Source of the DNA: Hyaloscypha bicolor E
Taxonomy: Eukaryota > Ascomycota > Leotiomycetes > Helotiales > Hyaloscyphaceae
Direction: 5' to 3'
Length of the DNA: 64,000 nt
Assembly: GCF_002865645.1 (NCBI RefSeq)
Contig: NW_020194589.1
Span: 480,812-544,811, forward strand
Within the stretch, counting starts at the first letter, position 1. Every line of letters starts with the position of its first letter. Positions 10,462 to 22,087 of the stretch are shown here, piece after piece. Below the pieces are notes generated by a model. It made no database searches. It was not told where the DNA came from and saw nothing but the letters and a program-made list of their open reading frames with translations. The position numbers and the translations under genes are program-made.

Positions 10462-12573
10462 ATTCGCAGATTGTGAGTCTAAAAGGAGCTATTTGAAAAT
10501 AAGATTATAATGATTGTAAGCAGATACGAATCAATCGTAAGAGGCTGTAGAAGAAAGAAGATTGACTGAAAGTGAAGTAAACTGAAGAACTGTTGATCGC
10601 TGATGCTGGGTTAGGGGAGGGACTCTGGGCAGCTTTAATACTTTTTCCTGCACACAGAGTTCACGATGATGCGACCCTTGCTCCGGTAGTTGACCATAGA
10701 GAAAGCCGCCAAAAGGAAACCATAAACATGCCAAGGTGACCATGGAGTCTCAGCTCCAGGGCCTTGATCATGCATCTGATCAAAGAGAGGTGAAGGCCAG
10801 GCTCGAGACAGAAATCGGACCGGAAAGGGTCCCATACCACAGCGCGGTGAGCGATTCAGAAGCTCAAACGCGTCGGCCATCAGTCAGAAAACCGTTTCCA
10901 AGCTACAATACGACATCCTAGGACTATTACTCGTCGTGGTGAGTAACCCCTCGGGGGCTAAGAAGGTTGTACCGAAGTGTGGTTATCGAAACAGAATGCG
11001 GAGAAATATCTGATCGAGCAAGGATCCAGGAAATGCTTGCTGCTGATCAACCGAATCATATCGAGATACCAGAGATTGAAACTGATTAGGTCCGTGGGTC
11101 GAGAGCTTCCGCAACTCGACGAGTGTGCTTAGCTGGGCCTAGTGTCAAACAGATCACGCTTTTTGTCCGTGCGATGTTTCCAAGCATGCCAAGCGACACA
11201 AGGCGGCTGCCAAGGGCCCCAAGTCGAGACAACTTGCCAGTTAGACTGCGAACAGAAACAGTTTGAGATCCCGAGGCGAGCACTGGAGAGTTCTTGTGGC
11301 GCGGGGAAAGTTCGGTTTGGGTTCCCTTGGAAAGGGGAGAGGGAGATCGGCTAGGCGAGAAAGGAGGAAAATCCCGAGTTGAAACTTCAACGGGTACGGC
11401 AGAAAGAAACAAATGTAAACAATGATATGATGATAGGTGTCGGGATTGTACATGGCGCACTCAAATAAGCATTGCGGCGCCCTAGGCGCCAATGTTTTTG
11501 CGGGTAGGCCTGCCGCCAGGCCCGCTGGCAGCTGGGCGCCTGCCCATGACCTCGATGTTTCGCGCGGCTGAGCACACACAAGAGGATTGACTGGCTGTTC
11601 GCCCCAGACAAATCGGCAGATCATGCAGTGGGAATCTGATACGAGGGACCCCCGTGTCGATTGCCATTGCGCCTCCTATTTAATCGTCATGGTTCTCCAT
11701 GGTGGATGTTTCGCGGTTGCAACTATCGCAAGAAAAGGCCGTTTAGGGCTCGCGAATGTTTTGCACCTCCGCCGGCGCTGAATCGTTGGTTGGTAGGCGA
11801 TGTCGATCAGGCGATCCGGCGTGGATATGGAGATCCTATTGACACACTCGACTGCGGTCAGACTGGAAATGGGCAATGGCAGGATCGTGGAAGGTGGCTG
11901 AGTGATGGGTGGAGAAGAAGATGGAGGGTAGAAGTTTTCGGAGACGTTTCAAGAGTCAGGCACCAACAGTTGCTGCCTTAGCCTTGACGGCGCAACCACG
12001 TGATATGAGTCTGGATGAAGAAACTCGCAAGCCAAGAAATCGCATGGACTGTTTGAAATCCCCTATATCCATGCCAATACTGCCAATACCTGTCAACAAG
12101 CCTCCAAGGCTCCCGCCATCCTATGCGATGCGAAGCAATCCCCATGTCTGATGCCGATTTTCCGACCACCTCCCAACTTGGCAGTCGTTCTGACGATATC
12201 GTGCATGCCTTGGCCTGGAGGGATAGACGCCCAGCATGCTGCTTCCACCTTGTAATGTTGACAAAGCTCCCAAGCTGCATAGTCCATTCCTGGAATCCAT
12301 AGTTTGTCTCCCAAAGACCCTCCAGATGTCCGAGGAGCCGGAGCAAGCTCCGCCAAAAAGTACCCCTTCAAAGTTCTTCGACTGCAGGTGTCAAATGTGC
12401 TTCCAAGGTTTGCCATCGAAAGGAAATGTATCTGCACTTGCAGATGCCAACCATAAATCCCACACTAAACTTCAGTACCTGCAGATGCAGATGACACCCA
12501 AGAGACCGCAAAGGCACGTCCTCAATTCTCTTCCCACCAAAGCTCTCCGCCCTCGGGTATTCCCCAGGATCTC
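10462..12573. other. Promoter of the Egh16-like gene plus gene-poor stretch
   Basis: The first 500 bp should hold the Egh16-like promoter (CT-rich on the minus strand). The rest has only short overlapping frames with no motif. A local GC-rich patch lies at 11465-11545 and contains the palindrome described separately. I see no RNA gene here. Confidence 0.35.
11470..11494. repeat. GC-rich near-perfect palindrome
   Basis: CATTGC, GGCGCC, CTA, GGCGCC and AATG follow each other, so the two GGCGCC halves and the flanking CATTG/CAATG pair up with one extra base. It might be a protein-binding site or a chance structure. Confidence 0.3.
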
Positions 12574-13414
12574 TCACAAATGCCACCCACCCCTCTTCCG
12601 TATCACCTCTTCCCAGCTCCTACTATCCCTCTCCATCGCGTTCTTCAGCTCCTCGATCTCCACCTCGGCAGCCAGAATCATCTCCTCAGTCTCCCTATAA
12701 GTCTCCCAAATCTCCGGCAGACTCCCTTCCATCTGCTGCACCGTCAGCAACCTGGCACTCCCATCCTCCTCAACCGTCTTGCCTTCCTCGCGGAGATCCT
12801 CTAAGTGCTCGTCTAAATGCGCTTTCTTTTCAAGGAGGTCCCCGTACCTCATTCTCTCCTGCTTCATGGAGCTTTTCAGTTCGCACTTCCCGCAACGCAG
12901 CGGTATTTGTTCTTGCGTGATGATTTTGGGCGGTGGCAGTGGATCTGCCATCAAATTGATTAGCAAGAAGGTTTCATAGTTGGTAAGAGGAGGCGAGGGA
13001 GCTAGAGAGCAGAGGATGAAGAGAAGAACGCTTACCAAAAGCAGGCACCGCGCGAATAATGTGGCCGCACTCTCTATACCGCAGCACAAATCTACACATC
13101 GGGCAAGTTCCCCCATTATTCCCCCCACCTCCCCCCTTCTCACTCTCCTCCATCCACACCCCCAAACACCCATCCCCAAAAACATGTCCACAAGCCGTCA
13201 TAACTGGGACCTCAACATTCCCGTCCACGTTCGCAGAGTGGTACGGATGGATGCATATCAGGCATGTGACGAGGGGGTTCGTGAGCGGCGGTTGGGAGGT
13301 ATTGAGGAGTGCGTGGCACGTCTGCTTGCTGCCGTGCGTGTGCAGGGCGAGGATTTGGTCGCGGGTGAGTCCGTGGGCTGTGGGTGTCGAGGGCGGCGGG
13401 TCGTGGATAGTCAT
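12574..13414 (-). CDS. RING-finger protein with C-terminal coiled coil
   Basis: Two exons, 13414-13036 and 12944-12574, are joined over a 91-nt intron (GTAAGC...GGCAG) and give 249 residues. Residues about 50-100 form a RING-like zinc finger: CLIC, then CGHVFGDGCLGVW, then CPMCR. The fourth zinc ligand position carries Gly (HVFG), a variant common among fungal RING proteins. After the splice the chain has CGKC and then a long Glu/Lys-rich stretch with heptad-like spacing, likely a coiled coil. RING proteins are usually ubiquitin E3 ligases, and the coiled coil may select partners or form dimers; the substrate cannot be told. The gene diverges from the Gln-rich gene across a 1.1-kb gap. Confidence 0.8.
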
Positions 13415-14527
13415 TGTGGGCGATTCTTTTCGTTGCGAGGAGGAAAGAAGAAGAGGCCTTGATGGGCAATATTGGATGAGTAGATTTAGTGCGATTCGGA
13501 GTTGTGGTTTCGAAAGGTGTGGGATCGAAGGTAGGGCTCGGCACCGCTTGAGAAATACGTCTGCTTCACAAAGGTGATCGGGGACATGTAGGTAGCATCA
13601 TTACCGGCTTCTTGGTGAATGTACAGGAATGCCCTGAAATGGCACAGGGAATTTCATATTTTTGAGAAAAGACACAATGCAATGTAGGAAGGCTGTGGGA
13701 AAGTCGGTACAACCCGCACTTGAACCAACAACTTCTACTAGGTCCCGAGTAAAGGTATTAGTGGTAATATGCGGCCGAAATCTGAGACAAGCGTAGTACA
13801 ATGAGCTGTGGCTTTGCACGGATATAGTGAATATATTTTGTCCCTGAATTCAGGTTGCCTTCAAGTGAATTTGATATCCTCGTCAACACTTTCGTTGCAC
13901 ATCGCAGGAATCTCGACTGTCTCAACTTTGCAATGACGAATGACAACATCTTTTTTTCTTAATTATCCAAAGTTAAAACTAGAGAGAGATACAAGTGGAG
14001 GGAACGGGGTAATCGTTTGCAAGGACGGAAACAAAGGATGGAAGAATAGGTTGCGGAGGAAAAGGCTCAACTTTGCAATTTCACCTGATACCCAGATGAC
14101 AACTCCTGGTCTTCTAGTCATCTAACGACAAAACAAGGAAGATGGAAATGAGCCGAATGGAGATTATAATTGTGTAGTGACCAATAGGGTAGATCCCAGG
14201 ACTTTCAGTCGCAGCCCGAGGGCAGGAGTAACAAAACAATGAATATGCAGCAATGCGTTTTTAGACGAAATCGCAAGAGTCTATTATACATCCCTTCTTC
14301 CTAACATTTCTAGCATAGCTATGATTCCCAGCTCTTCCTGTAGCAGACAAAGACAAAGAGTGTCAAGAAATGAAGGGGTGGGGAAAGGAGTGATGTCCAG
14401 ACTGAGCCGGAGCCGTCGATCATATTCACATCGGGGTTGTGACAACGATATCGATAATGCGATAAGAAAGTTCGATCTCTTACATCCTTTGACCTTCCAT
14501 CTCTTCAACACCAAAAAATTGAGCATC
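13415..14527. other. Divergent intergenic region
   Basis: Spacer between the RING gene (minus) and the Gln-rich gene (plus), containing both promoters. Only short frames are present. An in-frame upstream ATG at 14321 exists for the Gln-rich gene, but the sequence after it is leader-like (CT-rich). Confidence 0.4.
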
Positions 14528-16145
14528 ATGGCTGAGCGCATGAAACAAGAGCCCATTGCATCTCAGCCACGGGAACATTCAGAAGCTGCCAGCAATCCCG
14601 CAGTACCTCGACAATTGGGACAACAACCCCAAGACACGCGTGGTACAGCTGTGCATCAACAACGAGAAAAACATGTTAGCAAATGGCCCCAGCAAGCCGC
14701 TCAACTTCATAATGCCATCAGAGCCAGTGTTGCTGCTTCAATGGTTCAGCCCCCAAGCTACGGTCAAGCCAAGAACCTCCCTACTCCAGCAGCAAGCCCC
14801 TTCCGACCGCCTTTGTATCAACCACAACCACAGCAAGGACAACTGCACCGAACTATCCGACCGAAGACAACTACCATCCTACCACAACAAGGTCAGTACA
14901 GCCCAGGAGGATACCAAGTCAGTGGAATGAGACCGACCATGGCGACTATGACGCCCCAGCAACTCCATGGTTCTCAAGGTTTCCAGAACAAAGGCTTCCA
15001 GAACAATAGCCTCCACCAACAGAATCTTCCGGTCATCCATGCGAATCAGGTTCTTAAATCGAACATGCCTCCTTTCCCAGCTCGGCAACAGCAACAAATC
15101 AAACAGAATCCAAGGGTGATGTCGAACATGGCTCCTCCCGTTTCACAACAGCAACATGGTCTGGCCCACCAAAATCCAATGACCATATCGAACATAATGC
15201 AGCCCCCTCGGGTCCAGCAACGGCAATATAGTTCGTTCCAGCCCAATCAAATGGTCCAACCTAACATGCCTCCTCCGATTCCGCACCAACATGGCCGCTC
15301 TCAACAACAGTATGGTCTTTTGCAACAGTACGGTCTCCCGCAACAGTATGGTCTCCCGCAACAGTATGGTCTCCCGCAGCAGCACGGTCTTCCGCAACAA
15401 TATGGTATGCAGTCCCAGCCGAATCAAATGCTCAAGTCAAACATGCCTCCTCCGCTAGTTCCACAGCTGCGTCAAGGCCCAGCACCCGTTGCACAAGCAG
15501 GCCCTCCAAAGAACCCCCCAAATCCCTTTGATTTCACCTTTGAAGAGATGGTCACATACAGCGAGTTTTCCCGCCCTTGGTCACAGGCCGGTTGCTAACT
15601 AGGAAATAGTCTCCCAGCCGTTCAATGCCATTGTTCTCATGAGCGTTGACCAGGTCAAGAACTACATCGTGCCATACCAAAAGGTGCCAGATTCTCTGCA
15701 ACTGTCAGAACAACCGTCCAAAGCCTGCCAAATTTGCCCGGATTGGTTTTGGGCAAAGGGACCGTGGAGCGTCAAATACTGTACACAATGTGTGGTTGAC
15801 ATGATGGAGAGCGACTGGAAACTGAGAACAGTACTTCGGATGACGCAGCTCTACAAGAAATGGATGCAGGATGTCGATGAGTCAGACGTCGAGTCACCGA
15901 GGAAGGAGGCATTGATGCTTGAGTTGAAGGTTTGGCTGTGCTGGCTGCAGGAGAGGCAGGAGTTCATTCGGTTGGAGACGTCAAGGATGGCCAGAGAGAT
16001 GGAGATGGGACATAAGTTGGATTGTATGTGCCAGGGTGTCAGCATTTGGCAGCAGCTGGCGCGTCCACCAAGCGGCTTGATGGTGCACATGGACAGCGAC
16101 CTTGGTGTGACAATTTGGGACCCTTCAGCGAACACACATGGTTGA
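14528..16145 (+). CDS. Gln/Pro-rich low-complexity protein with LPQQYG repeats and a Cys-containing C-terminal domain
   Basis: Two exons, 14528-15550 and 15618-16145, give 516 residues. The intron (GTCACA...CTAACT...CTCCCAG, 67 nt) has a good branch site but a weak donor, so the junction FTFEEM/PFNAIVL is tentative. The first 340 residues are disordered and rich in Gln, Pro and Asn, with a short tandem array of about five QQYGLP hexapeptide-like units near residues 260-295. It also has recurrent SNMPPP motifs, three or more copies spaced along the chain. The C-terminal part is ordered, with CQIC, then YCTQC, then Trp-rich helices. I do not recognise the family. The low-complexity part suggests an RNA-granule or transcription-related role, which is inference. 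I start at 14528 (ATCATGG context) rather than the in-frame ATG at 14321. The 3' end overlaps the ureD stop region on the other strand by 21 bp. Confidence 0.65.
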
Positions 16146-17114
16146 ATCATCTCCAAAGAGTCGAGAAATGGAGCCATCCTGTTTGAGTAGATTTCCGATC
16201 CATAGACGCCCGCCCTCAACGGTGCGAGCCCCAAATTTCACCACAGTACAGCCACGTACTCTAGCGGCAGACCACAATACAGAGTCTGCTTCCTCCTGCT
16301 TGAGACGTGCCTGCCTCCAATTTTCTTCTGGTGATAGCATAAGCCCATTGTCTTTGTCCATCTTATCTTGAGATCTGAAGTCACGAGCTCCAATTCTGGG
16401 AAGCGCAGCGAATTCTGCCAGGATGAATGCTGCCAAGCCTTCCACCAGCGGACCCTTCAGTACCAGCGTGCCAAATATTCCCGTCGGCTGCATCTTGTTT
16501 CTCAATGCCTTCTCCTTGGAATCTGCAGCATCCCCTTCCAATATCACATTGTCTCGCAGAAGGAGCCTGGGCTTTCCACCAGATTCTGCAGCTGCCCACA
16601 CCTCGTTCCGCCCACGCCAGGCAAGAAGGTCCCAGTCTTCCCCTCTTGCTCTGCGGCCTGCAGATACCCAGTCTAGGAGACAAAGAGACGCAGTGTCTGC
16701 AAGTGTAAACTTCTGTGACTGTTCATATACACTTCCTTTAAAGGGCTGGACTGGATCAGGGAGGAGGCATAATGCAGCATTATCCTGGAGAGTCACGTGG
16801 AGTCTTTGCCGGGTAATGACATCTCTGGATGGAGACTTGAAGATCTTGGTATGGCCTTGAGTAACAATGCTGAGCTTTGCTTCTGGTTTAACGTCAATGG
16901 TGAGATGGACCTGATCGCCGCCAACAAGTCCACCTCCGTAAGTGAGCAGGAATACCAGGATGCTCTTCTGACCGGCAGCTGGTGATGGAGATATGAGCTT
17001 CAATGGGTACTGAAATGTGATTGCTGAGAGCGCTGATATGCCGTGAGGAAGTAGTTGCACCACAATTCGGCCCTCTCCAGGAGCAGAGGAGGAAACTGGG
17101 AATGGAGATGTCAT
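16125..17114 (-). CDS. ureD: UreD urease accessory protein
   Basis: A single uninterrupted frame of 329 residues, which is full length for the family. Recognisable blocks are GEGRIVVQLLPHGISALSAI near the start, TYGGGLVGGDQVHL near 60-72, TQGHTKIFKS near 85-95, and LLPDPVQPFKGS near 117-128, all hallmarks of UreD/UreH. UreD binds apo-urease and, with UreF and UreG, guides nickel into the active site in the cytosol, so the organism probably uses urea as a nitrogen source. The ATG at 17114 gives the expected N-terminus. It diverges from SCC3 (382 bp apart) and converges with the Gln-rich gene, overlapping its last 21 bp, so read-through or antisense transcripts at this 3' end are likely. Confidence 0.95.
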   Translation of the reverse strand: MTSPFPVSSSAPGEGRIVVQLLPHGISALSAITFQYPLKLISPSPAAGQKSILVFLLTYGGGLVGGDQVHLTIDVKPEAKLSIVTQGHTKIFKSPSRDVITRQRLHVTLQDNAALCLLPDPVQPFKGSVYEQSQKFTLADTASLCLLDWVSAGRRARGEDWDLLAWRGRNEVWAAAESGGKPRLLLRDNVILEGDAADSKEKALRNKMQPTGIFGTLVLKGPLVEGLAAFILAEFAALPRIGARDFRSQDKMDKDNGLMLSPEENWRQARLKQEEADSVLWSAARVRGCTVVKFGARTVEGGRLWIGNLLKQDGSISRLFGDDSTMCVR

Positions 17115-17495
17115 GATGGCAGGAAGGACATACGCATTGCGGGAGAATTGGCTGCTGGTCTCAGTAAATATACATAGATATAGAATAAACAGTTCACGGA
17201 ATAGATGTGCAATGAAAAAGGTCCGTTGTCGGGAGGCTGTTCAAGGCGAGCGTGGCTTCACTCTGAATTGATTATGTTGAAGGGGAGAAGAGCAGAGAAG
17301 TGAAGTGTCACAAAGCCGAAGCGAAGGAAGTCCCTAGGTTGGCCGATAAGGTGGCGCTAAGCCTATTTGGTTCGCTCGAACCCATCGCGACTTCCTCCAA
17401 TTCGCGCGCCATCAACACCAACAATAATTACTTACGCGCCCGCAAGACCTACCTCCCTATCCAGCATCAAATCCCCACTCGCAACAAATGCATCA
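17115..17495. promoter_or_regulatory. Divergent promoter region of ureD and SCC3
   Basis: 381 bp between the two start codons. It must hold both promoters. No TATA box stands out; the SCC3 side is rich in CA/CT leader sequence. I cannot name a regulator site. Confidence 0.4.
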
Positions 17496-20400
17496 ATGAC
17501 TACTCGAAGAACGCCGCTCATGGACATTTCCAACAACGACGTGACGAGTACTCCAGTCGCGACTGGCAGTAGGCGGAAATCTGGACGCGCCGTGAAGGTC
17601 CCCGAAAAGTTCGTCCCCGATGCGCCATCCTCACAACAGGGATCTGCGAGCGCAAAGCGGAAGAGGGGAGGAGAGGATGCTGAGAATGACGCGTCGGATG
17701 TAGATGAAGAGGAAGAGGAGAGCGATGCGACCGTGGAGAGCGCTGCGGAGGAGGAAGTGAGAGAGATTCGGCGGAAGGCAAAGACTACGAAGAAGCCGGC
17801 GGCAAAGAAACCAAAGGTCAATGGCGCTGCGACACACGGAGAGGCACCCGCGGTCAAGCTTCCTGCCCGGCCCAAAAAGGCCAAGAAGGTGGCAATAGCA
17901 GACAAGAGTGCGGAAGGACTCTATGGTAAGCGCGTTTGTTCTCCCGAGATTAGGAATATCTGCTAATTTTTGCTCAAGCTGATGTGTACACGAGCGGCGA
18001 ATTAGCTGAAGACGTGGCGGGCCGATGGCTGGTGAGATACGAGGACAACGGCCAGGAGGCCCTGACCGAATTTATGAATTTCATCTTCAAGAGTGCGGGT
18101 TGCAGTGCGCATGTCACGGTAGACGATATCAATGATCCAGACAATGCGGAGAGCAGAATATCGGACATGCAAGATGAGCTTCAGGCTGTGAGTAAAGCGC
18201 ATACGGCCAATGCAAGAAACCCACTAATATTTTCCCAGCAACAAGTCACTGATTATCCTCTCATCTCGAAAACGAAGAGCGGCCACGCGTTCCGGACAGC
18301 TCTGATAGACTTCATCGATGGTCTGATTAGAGCCATGCACACTAAAGGGGTTTTATACACTGAAGAACCGTTGATGGAGAACATCCACGTCTGGCTCTCC
18401 TCAATGACGGATTCCTCTTCGCGGCCCTTCCGGCATACCGCGACTCTGGTGGCATTGGTCATGACTAGTACCATGAGCAAAATCGCAAGTGCTGAGATAG
18501 ATGCCTCTGCGAAAGTTCAACGCCAGCTCGAGGGCGAGAAGAAGAACAAGCGACCGAACAAAGCCAGACTTGCGGATTTCCAGCAGAAGGTTGACACAAA
18601 TGAGAAGCGCAAGGATTACATTGAGGCACAACTCAAGGATTTCTTCGATACAGTCTACGTCCACAGATATCGCGATATCGATCCCAAGATCCGAATTGAG
18701 TGCGTGGAAGCACTTGGATATTGGATTCTCACATTACCAAGCGTCTTCTTCGAAGGCCAATATCTGCGATATATGGGATGGATGCTTTCAGATACTCATG
18801 CCGGTATGCGACAAGAGGTTGTCAAGCAATTATCGAAAATCATGAAGAACCCGAGTAACCACGGTCAAATGCGACACTTTATCGAGCGATTTAGGCCACG
18901 CCTCGTGGAGATGGCGACCCGAGATTCCGAACCAGGTGTCAGGGCAGCTGCGGTGGAGCTGATGGATTATATTCGACAAGCGGGAATGTTAGAGCCCGAT
19001 GATATTGACGTCATTGGCAAGCTCATCTTCGATTCAGAGCCGAGAGTTCGCAAAGCCTTGGTGGGTTTCTTCGCAGAGAACATTAAGGATTTGTATGACA
19101 ATCGAATTGAGGAATTAGGTGGTGAAGAGGTTCTTGAAGACATCCTCACCGTAGAGGACGAGGAAGATTTCAGCACACCCCGCGCTGCTTGGATTCGGTA
19201 TAAGTCGCTCGCAGAAAGTCTGTTGAGCTACGACAATGAAGATCAGGAAGAAATGCCAAGTCAAATTGAAGCAGCAGACTACCTGAATGTTGCGGGCACG
19301 GAATCCAGATTCACACATGCTGCCCAGGCGCTTTATGACAAGGTGCCAGATCTCAAGGATTGGGAAACCCTGGCAGGTTACCTTCTATACGACCATTCTG
19401 CACCACTCACTGGCAACGAGACCGAACGAGCCCTGAAAGACACAGTAAAGCCCACGGAGAACGAAGAACTTATTCTTCTGGAGATACTCAATGCTGTGGT
19501 AAAGGTTGCACTCACGCATGCGCATCATTCAGAGAGCAGCAAGAAGACCAAGGCGGAAATCCAAGAGGCGAAGGAGAATGCCGCACGACGTTTGGCTGGC
19601 CTCATTCCGAGCTTGCTGAAGAAATACGGTGCGGATCCAAAGACAGCAACGGTGGTACTTAGATTAGAGCATGTCTTAAATCTTAGCATCTTCGAAGAAC
19701 TGCGACAAGACTCGACCGTGTATGCAAAGTTGCTGGACGAAATCAGCGCCCAGTTTAACGGCCATGCCGACAAGGGTGTCCTGAATGAGGCTGGCGCTGC
19801 ACTGCTACACGCTCGCGGTTACGAGGAACTTGAAGAAGTCACGGAGAGCAGGATGCAATCACTTTGGGATGACACCACCAGCGCCCTTCGGAAGATCAAC
19901 AAAGCAGGAGAGATCTCGGTCCGAGGGGCGTTGCGGAACAAGATTCTCACCGAGCTATCACACAACCTCGCTCGACTCGAACAACTAGCCAGCATATCCA
20001 GCCCAGTTGACAGTTTGGAAGCGGATACTGGCAAAGGCGATCCTCTGCCTATCAGTATCCTTCTGGATGTTATCGCTCGTGGGGTATTCGAGGACTCCAA
20101 TGATGAGACGCTTGACGCTCTTGAGGATGAAGTCGTTCTCTCTGCCATTCGCTCGTCGATGTTCTACTTCATGTGGAAAGTAAAGTCCTTGACCGATGCA
20201 GTAGCTGTTGGCGACGAGATTCCAGATCTTGACATCGACCACTTGAAGGAATTACAGGACATCTTCACAACAAACCTCATAGCCGCTTTTTCTTCGCGAT
20301 CTACCCTTGACCCTGTTCGGCTCATTGGAGCCGGCGTTCTTCTCGATCTCTACACTCTCTTCTCCACCCTCCGACCCTCGAAGAAGTCGAAAGCAAAGAA

Positions 20401-21079
20401 CGGTGCTACTGCCAATGCGGAGGCGAATGGGAACCCGCACTTACAATCACTCGTCCAAGAAATCGGACCGGAAGTCCAGGCAGAACTCACTTCTATCTTC
20501 GACGCATTAGAAAAGCAATTCTCCAAGAAATCCAAGAAGACCCTTGCCGAACCAAGCGACGATGAAGCACCCCAAGACCTGGACTCCGAGCCGGAAGACG
20601 ATGAAGACGAAGAGATTACAGCCAACGAGAAACAGGCCGAGACCTTACGAGCCGAGCAACAGCTCTGCGAGCTGGCCGGCAAACTCATCCTTGCGATCCT
20701 GGCCCAAGTCATCGACATATCCGGCGAACTAAAAGGGAAACTCCGCCACCGTCTGCAACGAAATCGCTCTCGGCTAGGCCACAATTTCAAGGAGGTGATC
20801 GCGTATCTCGATGATCCGAAGCTGAAGGCGAAAAAAAGCCACAAGAGTAAGGCGCAGCAGGTGGAGGATGCGAGGAAGAAGGCAATGAAGAGCAGGGAGT
20901 TGGTGGAGGAGGATGAGGATGAGGATGATCCGTTTGCGGAGGTGGAGCCGGAGGAGGGGACGGCTGAGGATCTAAGGAGAAGAGAACTGCTAGATGAGGA
21001 ACCAGAAGGCGATGAGGGTGCCGGTGAGGGCCCTGCTGGTGGTGGAGAGGACGAGGATGATGATATGCTTGGTGATTGA
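17496..21079 (+). CDS. SCC3: Cohesin subunit Scc3/STAG (stromalin)
   Basis: Three exons, 17496-17925, 17979-18187 and 18239-21079, give 1159 residues. Introns are 53 nt (GTAAGC...CTCAAG) and 51 nt (GTGAGT...TTCCCAG). The second is a multiple of three without a stop, so an unspliced message would add 17 residues. The N-terminus (1-150) is basic and acidic low complexity with likely nuclear signals (RKAKTTKK). A STAG domain follows the second splice (FIDGLIRAMHTKGVLYTEEP), then the stromalin conservative domain near 345-430 (FFDTVYVHRYRDIDPKIRIE). A long helical-repeat region comes next, and the tail is very acidic (EDEDDDMLGD). Scc3 binds the kleisin Scc1 and DNA and is needed to hold sister chromatids together. 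Its length fits filamentous-fungal Scc3. I use the ATG at 17496; the open frame runs further upstream but without an ATG. Confidence 0.95.
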
Positions 21080-21228
21080 TTGGGTTGTCTTTTTTGTATG
21101 GACTTTCCACGAACGATGTAGGAATAATGAGCGCAAGCTTAGCTGGCTTGGATGATATGCGGGGGAGGGGGGTGTCTTACATAGTTGCGTCACTTGGGTG
21201 CATTTTGCATTGCTGCTTTATGAATGGA

Positions 21229-21313
21229 ATGAATGGTTTCCTTTTCTTCACGCATGTACTCGAGCTGAGCTGAATGTAGCATCTCCTTTCTTCTAGCAGA
21301 ATAATGATACCTT
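21229..21313 (+). repeat. Decayed direct repeat, copy 1
   Basis: It contains ATGAATGGTTTC, then CGAGCT, then CTTCTAGCAGAATAATGATA. The same three blocks occur in the same order at 22036-22087 with different spacing, so the two are diverged copies of one sequence. Confidence 0.5.
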
Positions 21314-21656
21314 TCTCTCTCCAGCCCTTAGGCAAGCGTCGGGTGAACAGACCAAAAATCATGATTCCATGTTCGCTCTTGTGCCTGCCCAGAAAAGAAA
21401 TGTTTGTTCATAGACATTCATTCAAATCACCATGGGCACTCGGGTATATAACCTGACTCCTATCGTCATCAGAGACGGGCAGGACACAGAAGTTACAGAA
21501 CTGCTCGACGAAAATCCCGCCGCACAACAACTAGGGAAAGAAGTCCTTGCTCAATGTCCATTCTCTATAGAATCGATCGATTGCTTTAGATTATTGAAGG
21601 AAAAGGGCTGTGCTTGGATTTAGCAGTGTCTTGATTTTGTTCGCTCTTGCTTTTGA

Positions 21657-21808
21657 TGTCAACTTCGGCGCTGCTGTCAATTCTCATCATCGCCTTTGAA
21701 GGCGTACTTGAAACCCATACAGGTAGAGCCGTGGTTGGACAATCCCGTAGGTCTGGAATATGTGTGGCCTTGCTTATTGTTGTCAACTTTAGCGCTGCTG
21801 TCAATTCT
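21657..21808 (+). repeat. Pair of 28-nt direct repeats 124 bp apart
   Basis: TGTCAACTTCGGCGCTGCTG... at 21657-21684 and TGTCAACTTTAGCGCTGCTG... at 21781-21808 are identical over 28 nt except for CG versus TA. These are two transitions at one CpG, the change RIP or methylation would make. Confidence 0.55.
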
Positions 21809-22035
21809 TACTAGGAGTCTCGTTTGACCTCTCGCAAGTAGGACAGGAGCATCCACAGTGATAGTTCAAAGTGGCATTAAACCGTGAGTTGCGACCAATG
21901 ATTACTGTTGCTGGTTCACGACTCATCGTGAATGAGTGAAAGGGGGCCGTGAAAGGAAATGAGATGCTTGGAAGTCTTGGTTTCTTGAAAGAAGCGGAAG
22001 AAAGGTGCCCTGTCAGTATTGAGGGAAGGTGGATT

Positions 22036-22087
22036 ATGAATGGTTTCATTTCGAGCTCATTTCCTTCTAGTAGAATAAGGATGCCTT
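22036..22087 (+). repeat. Decayed direct repeat, copy 2
   Basis: Partner of 21229-21313. The last block reads CTTCTAGTAGAATAAGGATG; three of the differences over 24 nt are one C/T, one T/G and one A/G. Confidence 0.5.

Noticed and set aside
14321..14527. Upstream in-frame ATG of the Gln-rich gene
   Set aside because: The 69 codons have leader-like composition and a different character from the protein that follows; the ATG at 14528 has better context. Not excluded.
20350..20844. 164-codon Ser-rich frame on the minus strand
   Set aside because: Antisense shadow of the SCC3 coding exon, whose protein matches a known family.
21432..21623. 63-codon frame with a good start context
   Set aside because: Lies between decayed repeats, no motif, no splice-connected exon; too weak to call as a gene.
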